Shown: positions 36,613 through 44,965, counted from the stretch's first letter. The stretch: 64,000 nucleotides of DNA from UBA1930 sp943371535 (GCA_943371535.1 CALRVE020000004.1:1-64000); one strand, 5' to 3'. A program made the numbers and translations. The notes: generated by a model not told the origin, from the sequence alone.

Positions 36613-37248
36613 TTATAGGTTAAAGCCTTTTAATTCTTTAAAATGTCCATTCAATTGAATTCTTTCTTTTAAATTCTCCATTCCATTTACTACAGCTATT
36701 ACTTTTTCAATATGTCGTTTTAAATATTCTAAGCGTTGTTCTTCTTGTAATAATTGCAGTAATGCATATTCTTCGGCTAAAGTTAATCCTATGTGATGAG
36801 CAATATCGTAACTCAATAATTCAGTTATAGGTTTTTTAAATTCTTTTTCAACATTAATTAAACTATGCAATTGTTGTACTTGATGCACTAGTTTTTTAAT
36901 GGTACTTTCTTTTTGAAATATATTGTTGGCTGGATAATTTACAATTGCTCCATGATACAATTTATCGGGTAACTCTTTTACTACTTCTAAAATGGCAAAG
37001 AGTTGAAGTCCTTTGGTTTTAATATCCATTTTGCCATCATCGTACACTTTTGAAACTTCAGTAATAGTAACTAAAGTTCCCATTTCTGCTATTCCATTTT
37101 GTAAAACGGTGGGTATGCCAAATGGTTTATTGGCAGTGTAACAATCGTTAATGAGCTGTTTATAACGTGGTTCAAAAATGTGCAAATGCAATTGTTCGCC
37201 AGGGTAAACAACAATTTCTAGTGGAAATATGGGAATGAAGTTGGTCAT
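36613..37248 (-). CDS. LON peptidase substrate-binding (LAN) domain protein
   Basis: 211 residues, all of it the N-terminal domain of Lon without the ATPase or protease parts. It begins MTNFIPIFPLEIVVYPGEQLHLHIFEPRYKQLI, the family hallmark, with the beta-rich core followed by a helical C-terminus (TLAEEYALLQLLQEEQRLEYLKRHIEKVI). Stand-alone proteins of this type are widespread, and their role is unclear (possibly substrate or ligand binding). It is the first gene of the minus-strand unit with coaX. Confidence 0.92.
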   Translation of the reverse strand: MTNFIPIFPLEIVVYPGEQLHLHIFEPRYKQLINDCYTANKPFGIPTVLQNGIAEMGTLVTITEVSKVYDDGKMDIKTKGLQLFAILEVVKELPDKLYHGAIVNYPANNIFQKESTIKKLVHQVQQLHSLINVEKEFKKPITELLSYDIAHHIGLTLAEEYALLQLLQEEQRLEYLKRHIEKVIAVVNGMENLKERIQLNGHFKELKGFNL

Positions 37249-37321
37249 ATGAAATAAATGGCAACAAATCTAAGCAGCCAATATCAAAATTGAACAAGCT
37301 GTTTAATTGTAGTGCTTTATT

Positions 37322-37329
37322 TATCTTCG
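37322..37329 (+). promoter_or_regulatory. Putative -7-like box next to the GT2 start
   Basis: TATCTTCG resembles TAnnTTTG (one T to C) and ends 8 nt before the ATG at 37338. The identical octamer lies 7 nt before trmB. Confidence 0.35.
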
Positions 37330-37337
37330 ATTCCGTT

Positions 37338-38108
37338 ATGCAAAAAATTTCAGCTACTATTATTACGTTTAATGAAGAAAAAAATATTCGTCGCTGCCTT
37401 GAAAGTTTACAAGGTATTGCCGATGAAATTATAGTAGTTGATTCCCTTTCTACAGATAACACAAAAGCCATTTGCCAAGAACTAAATATTACATTTATTG
37501 AACAAGCATTTTTAGGATATATTGAGCAGAAGAATTTTGCCATTCAACAAGCCAATTTCGATTTTGTATTGAGTTTAGATGCCGATGAAGCATTAGATGA
37601 AACACTACAACAATCTATTTTTCAGGCAAAAAAAGATGGATTAAAAAGCGATAGTTATAATATGAATCGCTGCACTAGCTTTTGTGGCAAATGGATAAAA
37701 CATGGCACCTGGTATCCTGATAAAAAAATAAGGTTATTTAATAAACATAAAGCTAAGTGGGCTGGTGTAAATCCACACGACAGAATTGAAACTGTACCCA
37801 ACACATCCATAACATATTTAAAAGGAGATATACTACATTACAGCTACAACAACTTAGAAGAAGTAATTGCACAAGCCAATAAATTTACTAGCATACAAGC
37901 AAAAGCCATGCATGCACAAGGCAAAAGAGCAACAGTGTTGAATTTAATTTTAAACCCAGCCATTGCATTTTTGAGTGGTTATTTTTTAAAAGCTGGATTT
38001 TTAGATGGAGTCGATGGATACATCTTAGCAAAAATTATTGCTTGGCAAACTAGAATGAAATATGCTAAACTACTGCATTTGCAAAATAATTTCACACTAA
38101 GGAACTAA
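37338..38108 (+). CDS. GT2-family glycosyltransferase (LPS core, WaaE/KdtX-like)
   Basis: 256 residues from the ATG at 37338 (MQKISATIITFNEE); the frame opens 48 bp earlier, but the GT-A fold starts exactly here. Visible are the nucleotide-binding strand with NEEKNIRRCLESL, VDSLSTDNT, the metal-binding DAD at 81-83 in SLDADEALDE, and KIRLFNKHKAKWAG. This pattern is typical of beta-1,4-glucosyl or heptose transferases of LPS inner core. Proximity to the O-antigen-ligase-like gene and lptC supports an LPS role, though the sugar is unknown. Confidence 0.9.
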   Translation: MQKISATIITFNEEKNIRRCLESLQGIADEIIVVDSLSTDNTKAICQELNITFIEQAFLGYIEQKNFAIQQANFDFVLSLDADEALDETLQQSIFQAKKDGLKSDSYNMNRCTSFCGKWIKHGTWYPDKKIRLFNKHKAKWAGVNPHDRIETVPNTSITYLKGDILHYSYNNLEEVIAQANKFTSIQAKAMHAQGKRATVLNLILNPAIAFLSGYFLKAGFLDGVDGYILAKIIAWQTRMKYAKLLHLQNNFTLRN

Positions 38109-38160
38109 GGATACAAAGCTCACTAAGAATGTTTCACATAATGAATCATAAATAGTTCTT
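38098..38160. repeat. Dispersed intergenic repeat (CACTAAGGAACTAAGG type)
   Basis: Just after the GT2 stop, CACTAAGGAACTAAGGAT, then ACAAAGCTCACTAAGAA. This is a CTAAG-based short-period intergenic repeat of the kind often found between genes in Bacteroidetes. It continues into a strand-biased pyrimidine-rich stretch that enters the C-terminus of the convergent ligase gene. Confidence 0.5.
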
Positions 38161-38189
38161 CCATATTCCCTTCTATCTCCTTCACTCCT

Positions 38190-39554
38190 TTAACCTCCTA
38201 ACCAATGTCTTCCTCTCTTTATATCCTTTACGCTTTCAAATCTCTTAGCTTCTCCTTTTTCCTTCTTCAACCTCTTAAACCCAACTCCCAACCCAACCAC
38301 TAACCCAACAATACTCACCCCAAACTGCCCTTCAAAACTATCATCAGTTACTAAAGGCAAAAGCAAAACTGTAATTAGCACAAAAGAAAATATATTTTTA
38401 GAGAATAATGGTTGCAACAACAATATCAATCCAACACTAAAACAAATAACACCCAACAATCCACTACCTGCACTATAAATAAGCCATTGATTGGTGGGCA
38501 AAAAACGTTCATAATCTTTACTTGACGGATGTGTACAATCATGCCATTGAATGATTGCAGCTTGTACATCTCCAAAACCCACACCTCTCAGTAAATTCTC
38601 TTTTGTAATATCTATTCCTGCTTTTAACGATAAAATTCTTCCTCCATCACTCGATCCTTCTGTATAAATTCCTTTACTATAATTACTAAAATCGTACAAT
38701 ACATATTGCACACGATTTTTTAATGAGGGCAAATTGGTATATGCTATAAAAGCAAATGTTGTAATTAAAGCAATTAGCAATATTCCTAACCACCATTTTA
38801 CTTTCACTATCAAATACAATGTAGTAATAGCAAGGCTTACATACAAACACAACAATCCTGTTTTAGCTGCTAAAAAATGCAAATAAGCAATAAAGAAAAG
38901 AATGAAAATTGCAGCAATCCATTGCTCAACTTTTACTTTTTGTTGCTTGTTAAATCTGATAGCTAGAGGATGAGCTTGTCGAAACGTATTTTTAAAATCG
39001 GCTTGTACAAGCTCAGCCTTACATTCAACCTTAAAAAATACTACTCTTACTAGTAAAATAATATTCAACACAATTAACCAACTATATCGTATATGATCAT
39101 CATCCATTAAAACAGGCATTACTTTGGCTACTAAGTAGTTGTTTAAAATTTCTTCTTCATTCAAAAAATATTGATACAAACTATATAGTACAGATGCTGC
39201 AATAACCATAGTTAGCCACCAAACCAATTGTTGTATTTGTTTAAAAGAAAACTGTGCAGCCAACATACCTGCAGCTATGGTAACTAAAGAAAGTTTTACT
39301 TCTACACTTCGCCACCAAGCAGTTGTGTTGGTACTCCACAAACCAGAAATTAGTACAGGCAATAATATTAATGCAATACCCAAAAAAAGTTTTTTGTAGG
39401 GTATTAACTTTCGCCATTGCATTATAGCAACCATTGCTAAACCAATTGATGTAATAGATAATACAGCTCGGCTAAATATTAATCCAACCATTAAAATGGC
39501 TGTTAATACAAAAGGCAAGTGTTGCTTAAAATTATTTTTGAGTAATAATAACAT
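38190..39554 (-). CDS. O-antigen ligase-like (Wzy/WaaL) polytopic membrane protein
   Basis: 454 residues with about 10-12 transmembrane helices and the large periplasmic loop (around 280-370) typical of WaaL/Wzy proteins. The loop contains GRILSLKAGIDITKENLLRGVGFGDVQAAI, matching the Wzy_C pattern. WaaL joins O-antigen to lipid A core, while Wzy polymerises it; the two cannot be told apart here. The last ~30 residues (RLKKEKGEAKRFESVKD, then RGRHWLGG) are charged and encoded in a purine-rich stretch unlike the rest of the gene, so they may be a repeat-derived tail. It is divergent from meaB (41 bp). Confidence 0.85.
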   Translation of the reverse strand: MLLLLKNNFKQHLPFVLTAILMVGLIFSRAVLSITSIGLAMVAIMQWRKLIPYKKLFLGIALILLPVLISGLWSTNTTAWWRSVEVKLSLVTIAAGMLAAQFSFKQIQQLVWWLTMVIAASVLYSLYQYFLNEEEILNNYLVAKVMPVLMDDDHIRYSWLIVLNIILLVRVVFFKVECKAELVQADFKNTFRQAHPLAIRFNKQQKVKVEQWIAAIFILFFIAYLHFLAAKTGLLCLYVSLAITTLYLIVKVKWWLGILLIALITTFAFIAYTNLPSLKNRVQYVLYDFSNYSKGIYTEGSSDGGRILSLKAGIDITKENLLRGVGFGDVQAAIIQWHDCTHPSSKDYERFLPTNQWLIYSAGSGLLGVICFSVGLILLLQPLFSKNIFSFVLITVLLLPLVTDDSFEGQFGVSIVGLVVGLGVGFKRLKKEKGEAKRFESVKDIKRGRHWLGG

Positions 39555-39595
39555 TCAGCAACTAAATTCGTGTATTCATTTTACTACACCAAAGT

Positions 39596-40483
39596 ATGTG
39601 GCAGCAATTATTACAAGAAATACAAGCAGGCAATATAAAATCGTTGGCACGTACGATTTCTTTGGTTGAAAATGAGTTTGAAGGATACCAAGACTTTTTG
39701 CAAAATTTACCCTCATCGGCTACAAAAATTATTGGTATTACAGGACCGCCAGGAGCAGGAAAAAGTACTTTGGTTGATGCATTGATTGGCGAAATCATTG
39801 CTCAACAAAAAACTGTAGGTGTGTTATGTGTAGACCCTTCTTCTCCATTTAATTTAGGTGCTTTATTGGGCGATAGAATTAGAATGAGTGAATGGTATAA
39901 CAATCCCAATGTATTCATTCGTTCATTGGCAACTCGTGGAAGTTTGGGCGGTTTACATCCAAAAATTATTGAGCTTACAGATGTTTTAAAAACCGCAGCT
40001 TTTGATTTTATAATTGTTGAAACCGTTGGTGTTGGGCAAAGTGAAATTGAAATTGCAGGCTTGGCCGACACTACTGTTGTTGTAGTTGTGCCAGAAGCTG
40101 GCGATGAAGTACAAACCATGAAAGCTGGTTTAATGGAAATTGCTGATGTGTTTGTAGTAAATAAAGCAGATAGACCCGATGCAGATGTTTTTGTAAAAAA
40201 TCTTAGGCAAATGTTGGCACCTGCTTTTATGCATACACAACACGAAATTGCTGTTGTAAAAACCATTGCATCGCAAAAAGAAGGTATTCAAGTTTTGTTG
40301 GAAAAAATTATACAACACCAACAATTTGTTCAAAGTAGCGACAGAAAGTATTGGCTGCTAGCCGAAAAAGCCTATCATTTAATTCAACAAAAACGAATGA
40401 TAGATATCGACAAGAAACAGTTGAAAAACGAACTAGCAAAAAATGAAGAAAATAATTTGTATAAGTTTATTAGTAATTACTAG
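39596..40483 (+). CDS. meaB: Methylmalonyl-CoA mutase-associated GTPase MeaB
   Basis: 295 residues. MeaB is a G3E GTPase that protects and reloads the B12-dependent methylmalonyl-CoA mutase. The Walker A GPPGAGKST is at 50-58, followed by VLCVDPSSPFNLGALLGDRIRM, the FIRSLATRGSLGGL switch region, FIIVETVGVGQSE (Walker B region) and the guanine motif NKAD. The length is slightly short but motifs are complete. The mutase genes are not in the window. The stop lies 11 bp from the stop of the convergent toxin gene. Confidence 0.95.
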   Translation: MWQQLLQEIQAGNIKSLARTISLVENEFEGYQDFLQNLPSSATKIIGITGPPGAGKSTLVDALIGEIIAQQKTVGVLCVDPSSPFNLGALLGDRIRMSEWYNNPNVFIRSLATRGSLGGLHPKIIELTDVLKTAAFDFIIVETVGVGQSEIEIAGLADTTVVVVVPEAGDEVQTMKAGLMEIADVFVVNKADRPDADVFVKNLRQMLAPAFMHTQHEIAVVKTIASQKEGIQVLLEKIIQHQQFVQSSDRKYWLLAEKAYHLIQQKRMIDIDKKQLKNELAKNEENNLYKFISNY

Positions 40484-40494
40484 CTCCATAATAC

Positions 40495-40815
40495 TTACAA
40501 TAATTGAAGAAGTTGTTTAAGTTTATCATTTAGTTCTTCAATTTCGTTTTTTGTTAAGTCTCCTAATTTTCCTACTATCAAAGATTTGTCAACAGTTGCA
40601 ATTTTTGATAATCGAACAATTGAATATTGCTTAATACCATTTCTTTTCGATGGCATTAAATCTAAATCGGTAGTCTCCTTCCATTTAGTTTGTGTAGTAA
40701 TAAAACTAATTGTTACATCATAATTAGTAGAAAATAAAACTACTGCTGGGCGTAGCTTATTACCAGATAAATCTGTAAAAGGAAAAGGCACCAAAATGAT
40801 ATCGCCTTTAACCAT
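40495..40815 (-). CDS. PemK/MazF-family toxin of a type II toxin-antitoxin module
   Basis: 106 residues. It begins MVKGDIILVPFPFTDLSGNKLRPAVVL, the family start, with conserved R22-P23. Further matches are SFITTQTKWKETTDL and SIVRLSKIATVDKSLIVGKLGDLT. MazF/PemK toxins are sequence-specific endoribonucleases neutralised by a co-encoded antitoxin. The start overlaps the end of the antitoxin frame by 8 bp, so the two are translationally coupled, antitoxin first. All expected segments are present and nothing suggests inactivation. Confidence 0.92.
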   Translation of the reverse strand: MVKGDIILVPFPFTDLSGNKLRPAVVLFSTNYDVTISFITTQTKWKETTDLDLMPSKRNGIKQYSIVRLSKIATVDKSLIVGKLGDLTKNEIEELNDKLKQLLQLL

Positions 40816-41038
40816 TGTACTTTTCTTTCAAATCATTTATAGAATATATCTCAGGTTCTTCGTTCAAGAAGCTAAATGCTTCACTGGTTGAAGCCAGTTG
40901 CTGAATATTTTCATTCAATATTTGTTCTTCATGCTTTTTTATAACAAAATCAGCAAAATCACCTATTTCAGCTACTTTTTCGTTTGGTAAGTTTTTAATT
41001 GCTTGAATTGTTCTTTCTATAATAGCTTCTCTTGTCAT
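40808..41038 (-). CDS. Antitoxin of the PemK/MazF module (DUF2281-like)
   Basis: 76 residues from the ATG at 41038 (MTREAIIERT). The open frame runs on to 41083, but the longer N-terminus is hydrophobic and implausible. The sequence has a helical N-terminal part (LPNEKVAEIGDFADFVIKKHEEQ, as in DUF2281-type proteins) and an acidic C-terminal tail (FSFLNEEPEIYSINDLKEKYNG) suited to wrapping the toxin. I see no obvious DNA-binding fold of the AbrB or RHH type, so autoregulation is uncertain. It is divergent from trmB with 71 bp between the starts. Confidence 0.82.
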   Translation of the reverse strand: MTREAIIERTIQAIKNLPNEKVAEIGDFADFVIKKHEEQILNENIQQLASTSEAFSFLNEEPEIYSINDLKEKYNG

Positions 41039-41094
41039 GGCTAAATATTTCATTGCTAAAATACAAAAAAATACTGCAAGCACTAATTACATTT

Positions 41095-41102
41095 TATCTT
41101 CG
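41095..41102 (+). promoter_or_regulatory. Putative -7-like box next to trmB start
   Basis: TATCTTCG, identical to the octamer before the GT2 gene, ends 7 nt before the trmB ATG. A nearly leaderless transcript would follow. Confidence 0.35.
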
Positions 41103-41109
41103 CCAACTT

Positions 41110-41814
41110 ATGGGACACAAAAAACTCATCCGCTTTGAAGCAATTAAACAGTTTGATAATGTTTTAGAATATCCTGAAAACATGCAGGGTAATTGGCATA
41201 CATTTTTTAAAAATACGCACCCAATTACTTTAGAATTGGCTTGTGGCAAAGGGGAGTATTCTGTTGGTTTAGGTGCCATGTACCCCAATAGAAATTTTAT
41301 TGGGGTTGATATTAAAGGCAATCGTATTTGGCGTGGAGCAAAAACTGCTATTGAAAAAGGATTAACCAATGTTGCTTTTTTAAGAACTGAAATAGATAAA
41401 ATAAACCTCTACTTTGCAGCCAATGAAGTGAGTGAAATTTGGATCACATTCCCCGATCCTCAACTAAGATTGGGTAAAGCCAAAAAGCGTTTAACACATC
41501 CCAAGTTTTTACGATTATATCAACAATTATTGCAACCGAACGGATTGGTACACTTAAAAACCGATAGTCCAGATTTATACCATTTTACCAAAACAGTGAT
41601 TGAACTGTATCAGTTAGAGTTATTGGTAGATTATAACGATGTTTATTCAGTACCCAACTTAGCAACAGAATTAACCATTAAAACCCATTACGAGGGTTTA
41701 GATATTGCCAAAAGCAACCGAATTCATTATTTACAGTTTAGGCTGAACAATCCGCTGCCTTTGGTGTTAGATGAGCAGCTAAAAGCAATGATCAATGGAA
41801 ATGGACTTACTTGA
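41110..41814 (+). CDS. trmB: tRNA (guanine-N7-)-methyltransferase
   Basis: 234 residues from the ATG at 41110 (MGHKKLIRFE); the upstream extension to 41032 overlaps the antitoxin promoter region and is not family-like. The SAM-binding motif LELACGKGEYSVGLG is at 41-55, then NFIGVDIKGNRIWRGAKTA and ITFPDPQLRLGKAKKRLTHPKFL, the TrmB hallmark. TrmB makes m7G46 in the tRNA variable loop. It overlaps the DUF5522 gene by 20 bp, which indicates coupled expression. Confidence 0.94.
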   Translation: MGHKKLIRFEAIKQFDNVLEYPENMQGNWHTFFKNTHPITLELACGKGEYSVGLGAMYPNRNFIGVDIKGNRIWRGAKTAIEKGLTNVAFLRTEIDKINLYFAANEVSEIWITFPDPQLRLGKAKKRLTHPKFLRLYQQLLQPNGLVHLKTDSPDLYHFTKTVIELYQLELLVDYNDVYSVPNLATELTIKTHYEGLDIAKSNRIHYLQFRLNNPLPLVLDEQLKAMINGNGLT

Positions 41815-41998
41815 GGGTGTACATTATTACTACGAAGATGGATACATGGTATTTACAGAAAAATATCATATAGACAAAGGGTTTTGCTGTGGCCATGCTT
41901 GCAGACATTGTCCTTACGATTTTGAAAGTGTGCCCGAACCTAAAAGAAGCATTGCTTTAGAAATGCGAAGTGAAGAGTCTAATAAATCTATATCTTAA
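41795..41998 (+). CDS. DUF5522 domain protein
   Basis: 67 residues. The defining part is YMVFTEKYHIDKGFCCGHACRHCPYDF, a compact Cys/His cluster (CCGHACRHC) likely to bind zinc or another metal, with no known activity. The N-terminus is acidic and the C-terminus a charged tail. It starts inside the end of trmB (20-bp overlap, different frame), so its expression is tied to the tRNA methyltransferase. A tRNA-related role is only an inference from that pairing. Confidence 0.85.
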   Translation: MEMDLLEGVHYYYEDGYMVFTEKYHIDKGFCCGHACRHCPYDFESVPEPKRSIALEMRSEESNKSIS

Positions 41999-42261
41999 TA
42001 CTCTCTATTGATATCTATTTCTTCTCAATTCATTTTTTATACTCAACATTGCTTTGGTAAATTGCATTTCAATTTCACAGTGCTTTTTCTTCAGTATAAT
42101 CAATCAAGTTTTACAATTTGTTGGTTCCTATTTTTAAATTTTGCCAAATAAGATAGATGTAATATTTTTATTTTGTGTTTTATGTTACTGTAAAAAGCAA
42201 TATCATAACGCACAAGAATATCCATTGCTTTCTTATTTCTATCATCTTATCTTTAACTTTC

Positions 42262-44799
42262 ATGGCAACCGATACTTCAAATATTAATTTTCAACTAGCA
42301 ACCGATTTTATAAATTACACCAATCGTTCTGTTTTTTTAACAGGTAAAGCAGGTACAGGTAAAACCACTTTTTTAAAACATATTCGCCAACATAGTGTAA
42401 AACAAATGGCAGTTGTTGCACCAACTGGTGTGGCAGCTATTAATGCAGGTGGTGTAACCATTCACTCGTTTTTTCAGTTGCCTTTTGGTCCGTACATACC
42501 AGAAGGTTCAGCAAATAATTTTAACCATATTAATGCAGTAGATAGGCATCATTTAATTGGACGAATAAAAATTAATGCCGAACGAAGAAAAATATTTCAA
42601 CAACTAGAACTATTGATTATTGATGAAATTAGTATGGTTCGTGCCGATGTTTTAGATGCCATTGATACTGTATTAAAACATTTTAGAAATAGGCATGGCG
42701 AACCATTTGGTGGTGTACAAGTTTTGTTTATTGGCGATATGTTTCAGTTGCCGCCAGTAGCAAAAGATGAAGAATGGAGCATTCTTTCTAAGTTTTATAC
42801 CAGTCCGTATTTTTTTAGTAGTAAAGTAGTAGAAGTTCAGCCACCAGCATATATTGAATTGAATAAAATTTATCGTCAAACCGATCAACGATTTATCAAT
42901 GTATTAAATCAGGTACGGAATAATGAATTAGATGAAGATGCATACGAATTATTGCACGAACATTATAACCCCAATTTTCAACCTAATGAAGTTGAAGGCT
43001 ACATAACGCTTACCACACATAATGCAAAAGCCGATGCTATTAATAGCGAAGAAATAGAAAAGCTATCTACTCCTTTTCATTTTTTTAATGCCGAAGTAAA
43101 ACAGGAATTTTCTGAAAAAAGTTATCCTGCCGAGGAAGTGTTGAAATTAAAAGAAGGAGCTCAGGTAATGTTTATGAAAAACGATTTGGATAAAGCCAAA
43201 CGATATTTTAATGGTAAAATTGGTGTGATTGAAAAAATTGAAGTAGATAAAATTTTTGTGCAATGTAAGGGTGAACCTGAGCCCATTGAAGTAAAGAAAT
43301 ATGTATGGGAAAATATTCGTTATACACTCAATAAACAATCGCAAAAAGTAGAAGAAGAAGTAGTTGGTTCTTTTACTCAATATCCATTAAGATTGGCTTG
43401 GGCAATTACCATTCATAAAAGTCAGGGATTAACATTTGAAAAAGCTGTAATAGATGCAGGCAGAGCTTTTGCCCCAGGGCAAGTATATGTAGCTTTAAGT
43501 AGATGTACTAGTTTAAAAGGAGTTGTGCTATTAAGTAAAATCACCGCTAGTAGTTTATATAGCGATGAACGTATTTTGAATTTCAGCAATAATCAACATG
43601 CTGCACAATTGCCCCATGCTTTGCAAAATGAGAAGCATTATTATCAATCTAAATTATTGCAAAACTTATTCAATTGTACCAATGCAGTAAAGCAAAGCAA
43701 TAAGCTGTTAAGAGTGGTAAATGAAAATACTGCTGCTTTTAATGAAGAGGCATTAAATTTTGTTATAAGTATTGAGCATAAATTATTACAACTGCAAGAA
43801 GTAAGTAAAAAATTTGATGCACAACTGCAACAATTTTTTATGCAACCAGCATTGCCAGAGGCAAATATGGCTTTACAAGAAAGAATTATAAAAGCAGCCC
43901 AATATTTTTATAATGAGTTGCAACAATTCATTGAACAGTTAAGAAAATCGCCTGCTGTAACCGATAGTAAGCAATATGCAATGGCTTATAATGAAGATAT
44001 AAAAGAGTTGTTTGAAATATTGGCACAACAGCAACACTTAATATATAGTTGTATCAATGGGTTTAATGTAGATGCTTTTCATAAGCAAAAAAATAATTTT
44101 GTAATGCCTAGCTTTTTTGTAAATGCTCATGCAAAAGGTGCTACTACAGAAGTAAAAATTGTTTCTCCGCATCCTGAATTGTATCAGCAATTAAAAAAAT
44201 TAAGAGATAGCATTAGCGATAAAACAGGAATGGCCATTTACTTAGTTGCAGCAGGATCTACATTAGATGAAATGGCACGTTATTTACCACTCACTTTAAC
44301 CGATTTAAGAAAAATTTCTGGCTTTGGCGATGCCAAAGTAGAGAAGTATGGTTTACAGTTTTTAGATATTATTATTCGCTATTGTAACGAACATGATTTA
44401 GCTACCAACATACATGAAAAAGCTGCCAAAAGAGAACGAAAAGAAAAATCTACCACACCTAAAGTAGATACCAAAAAAGAAACCTTTAAATTATACAAAG
44501 CAGGGAAAACCGTTGCTGAAATTGCTACAGAAAGAAACTTATCAGTTACAACTATTGAAACCCATCTTGCTCATTTTGTTTCAACAGGTGAAATCAACAT
44601 CAACGAATTCTTAAGTACTGAAAAAGTAAACAAGATATCGTTGGCTATAGAAGAATTTGAAGAAGGAACATCACTAACATCTATCAAAGAAAAATTGGGT
44701 GATTCAATATCTTACGGAGCAATAAGAATGGTAATGGCTTGGAAAGAGTTTAAAACAGTAAATCCAAGTGGTCGGAACGCCAAAGATGTTCTGAACTGA
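42262..44799 (+). CDS. PIF1-like AAA helicase with HRDC and helix-turn-helix C-terminus; REP-derived tail
   Basis: 845 residues from the ATG at 42262 (MATDTSNINFQ); a longer frame to 42175 gives an implausible start. Walker A GKAGTGKTT is at 28-36 and the Walker B region is LLIIDEISMV. FIGDMFQLPPV, ELNKIYRQTD and LRLAWAITIHKSQGLTFEKAVID are PIF1/RecD-type helicase motifs. Near the C-terminus are an HRDC-like domain (MARYLPLTLTDLRKISGFGDAKVEKYG) and a helix-turn-helix of RecQ type (YKAGKTVAEIATERNLS). The last 12 residues, NPSGRNAKDVLN, are encoded by DNA matching the REP elements downstream, so the original stop was probably displaced by a REP. Confidence 0.9.
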   Translation: MATDTSNINFQLATDFINYTNRSVFLTGKAGTGKTTFLKHIRQHSVKQMAVVAPTGVAAINAGGVTIHSFFQLPFGPYIPEGSANNFNHINAVDRHHLIGRIKINAERRKIFQQLELLIIDEISMVRADVLDAIDTVLKHFRNRHGEPFGGVQVLFIGDMFQLPPVAKDEEWSILSKFYTSPYFFSSKVVEVQPPAYIELNKIYRQTDQRFINVLNQVRNNELDEDAYELLHEHYNPNFQPNEVEGYITLTTHNAKADAINSEEIEKLSTPFHFFNAEVKQEFSEKSYPAEEVLKLKEGAQVMFMKNDLDKAKRYFNGKIGVIEKIEVDKIFVQCKGEPEPIEVKKYVWENIRYTLNKQSQKVEEEVVGSFTQYPLRLAWAITIHKSQGLTFEKAVIDAGRAFAPGQVYVALSRCTSLKGVVLLSKITASSLYSDERILNFSNNQHAAQLPHALQNEKHYYQSKLLQNLFNCTNAVKQSNKLLRVVNENTAAFNEEALNFVISIEHKLLQLQEVSKKFDAQLQQFFMQPALPEANMALQERIIKAAQYFYNELQQFIEQLRKSPAVTDSKQYAMAYNEDIKELFEILAQQQHLIYSCINGFNVDAFHKQKNNFVMPSFFVNAHAKGATTEVKIVSPHPELYQQLKKLRDSISDKTGMAIYLVAAGSTLDEMARYLPLTLTDLRKISGFGDAKVEKYGLQFLDIIIRYCNEHDLATNIHEKAAKRERKEKSTTPKVDTKKETFKLYKAGKTVAEIATERNLSVTTIETHLAHFVSTGEININEFLSTEKVNKISLAIEEFEEGTSLTSIKEKLGDSISYGAIRMVMAWKEFKTVNPSGRNAKDVLN

Positions 44800-44804
44800 G
44801 TTAA
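44768..44804 (+). repeat. REP element 1 (plus orientation, CGCC subtype, degenerate)
   Basis: Matches the REP core GGTCGGAACGCC, then a diverged right arm ending TTCTGAACTGAGTTAA. It includes the stop codon and tail codons of the helicase gene. The inner stem (CGCC with GGCG) is lost here, unlike in the other copies. Confidence 0.8.
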
Positions 44805-44826
44805 TGAATATAAGTAATCTTAAAAA

Positions 44827-44860
44827 CCGGTTCAGACCGTTTGCAACGTTCCGACCCTAA
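44827..44860 (-). repeat. REP element 2 (minus orientation, CGTT subtype)
   Basis: Read on the minus strand: GGTCGGAACGTTGCAAACGG then TCTGAACC. The inner stem is CGTT/AACG with a GCA loop. Confidence 0.88.
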
Positions 44861-44913
44861 GTGTAGAGTTGGAAAATAGTTATATAAAAACTAACGTATT
44901 AAAACTTAATCCA

Positions 44914-44950
44914 AGGGTCGGAACGCCAAGGGCGGTCTGAACCGAGTTAA
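44914..44950 (+). repeat. REP element 3 (plus orientation, CGCC subtype)
   Basis: AGGGTCGGAACGCCAAGGGC then GGTCTGAACCGAGTTAA. The inner stem is CGCC/GGCG with an AAG loop. It ends 15 bp before the RAYT start. Confidence 0.9.
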
Positions 44951-44965
44951 TTAATAAAGATATTT

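Noticed and set aside
38190..39554. A complete LPS/O-antigen biosynthesis cluster around the ligase
   Set aside because: Only one glycosyltransferase is adjacent; meaB, toxin-antitoxin and tRNA genes follow, so no cluster is supported.
41032..41109. Upstream extension of trmB
   Set aside because: It runs through the divergent antitoxin start and promoter region and lacks TrmB-like sequence; a -7-like octamer is at 41095.
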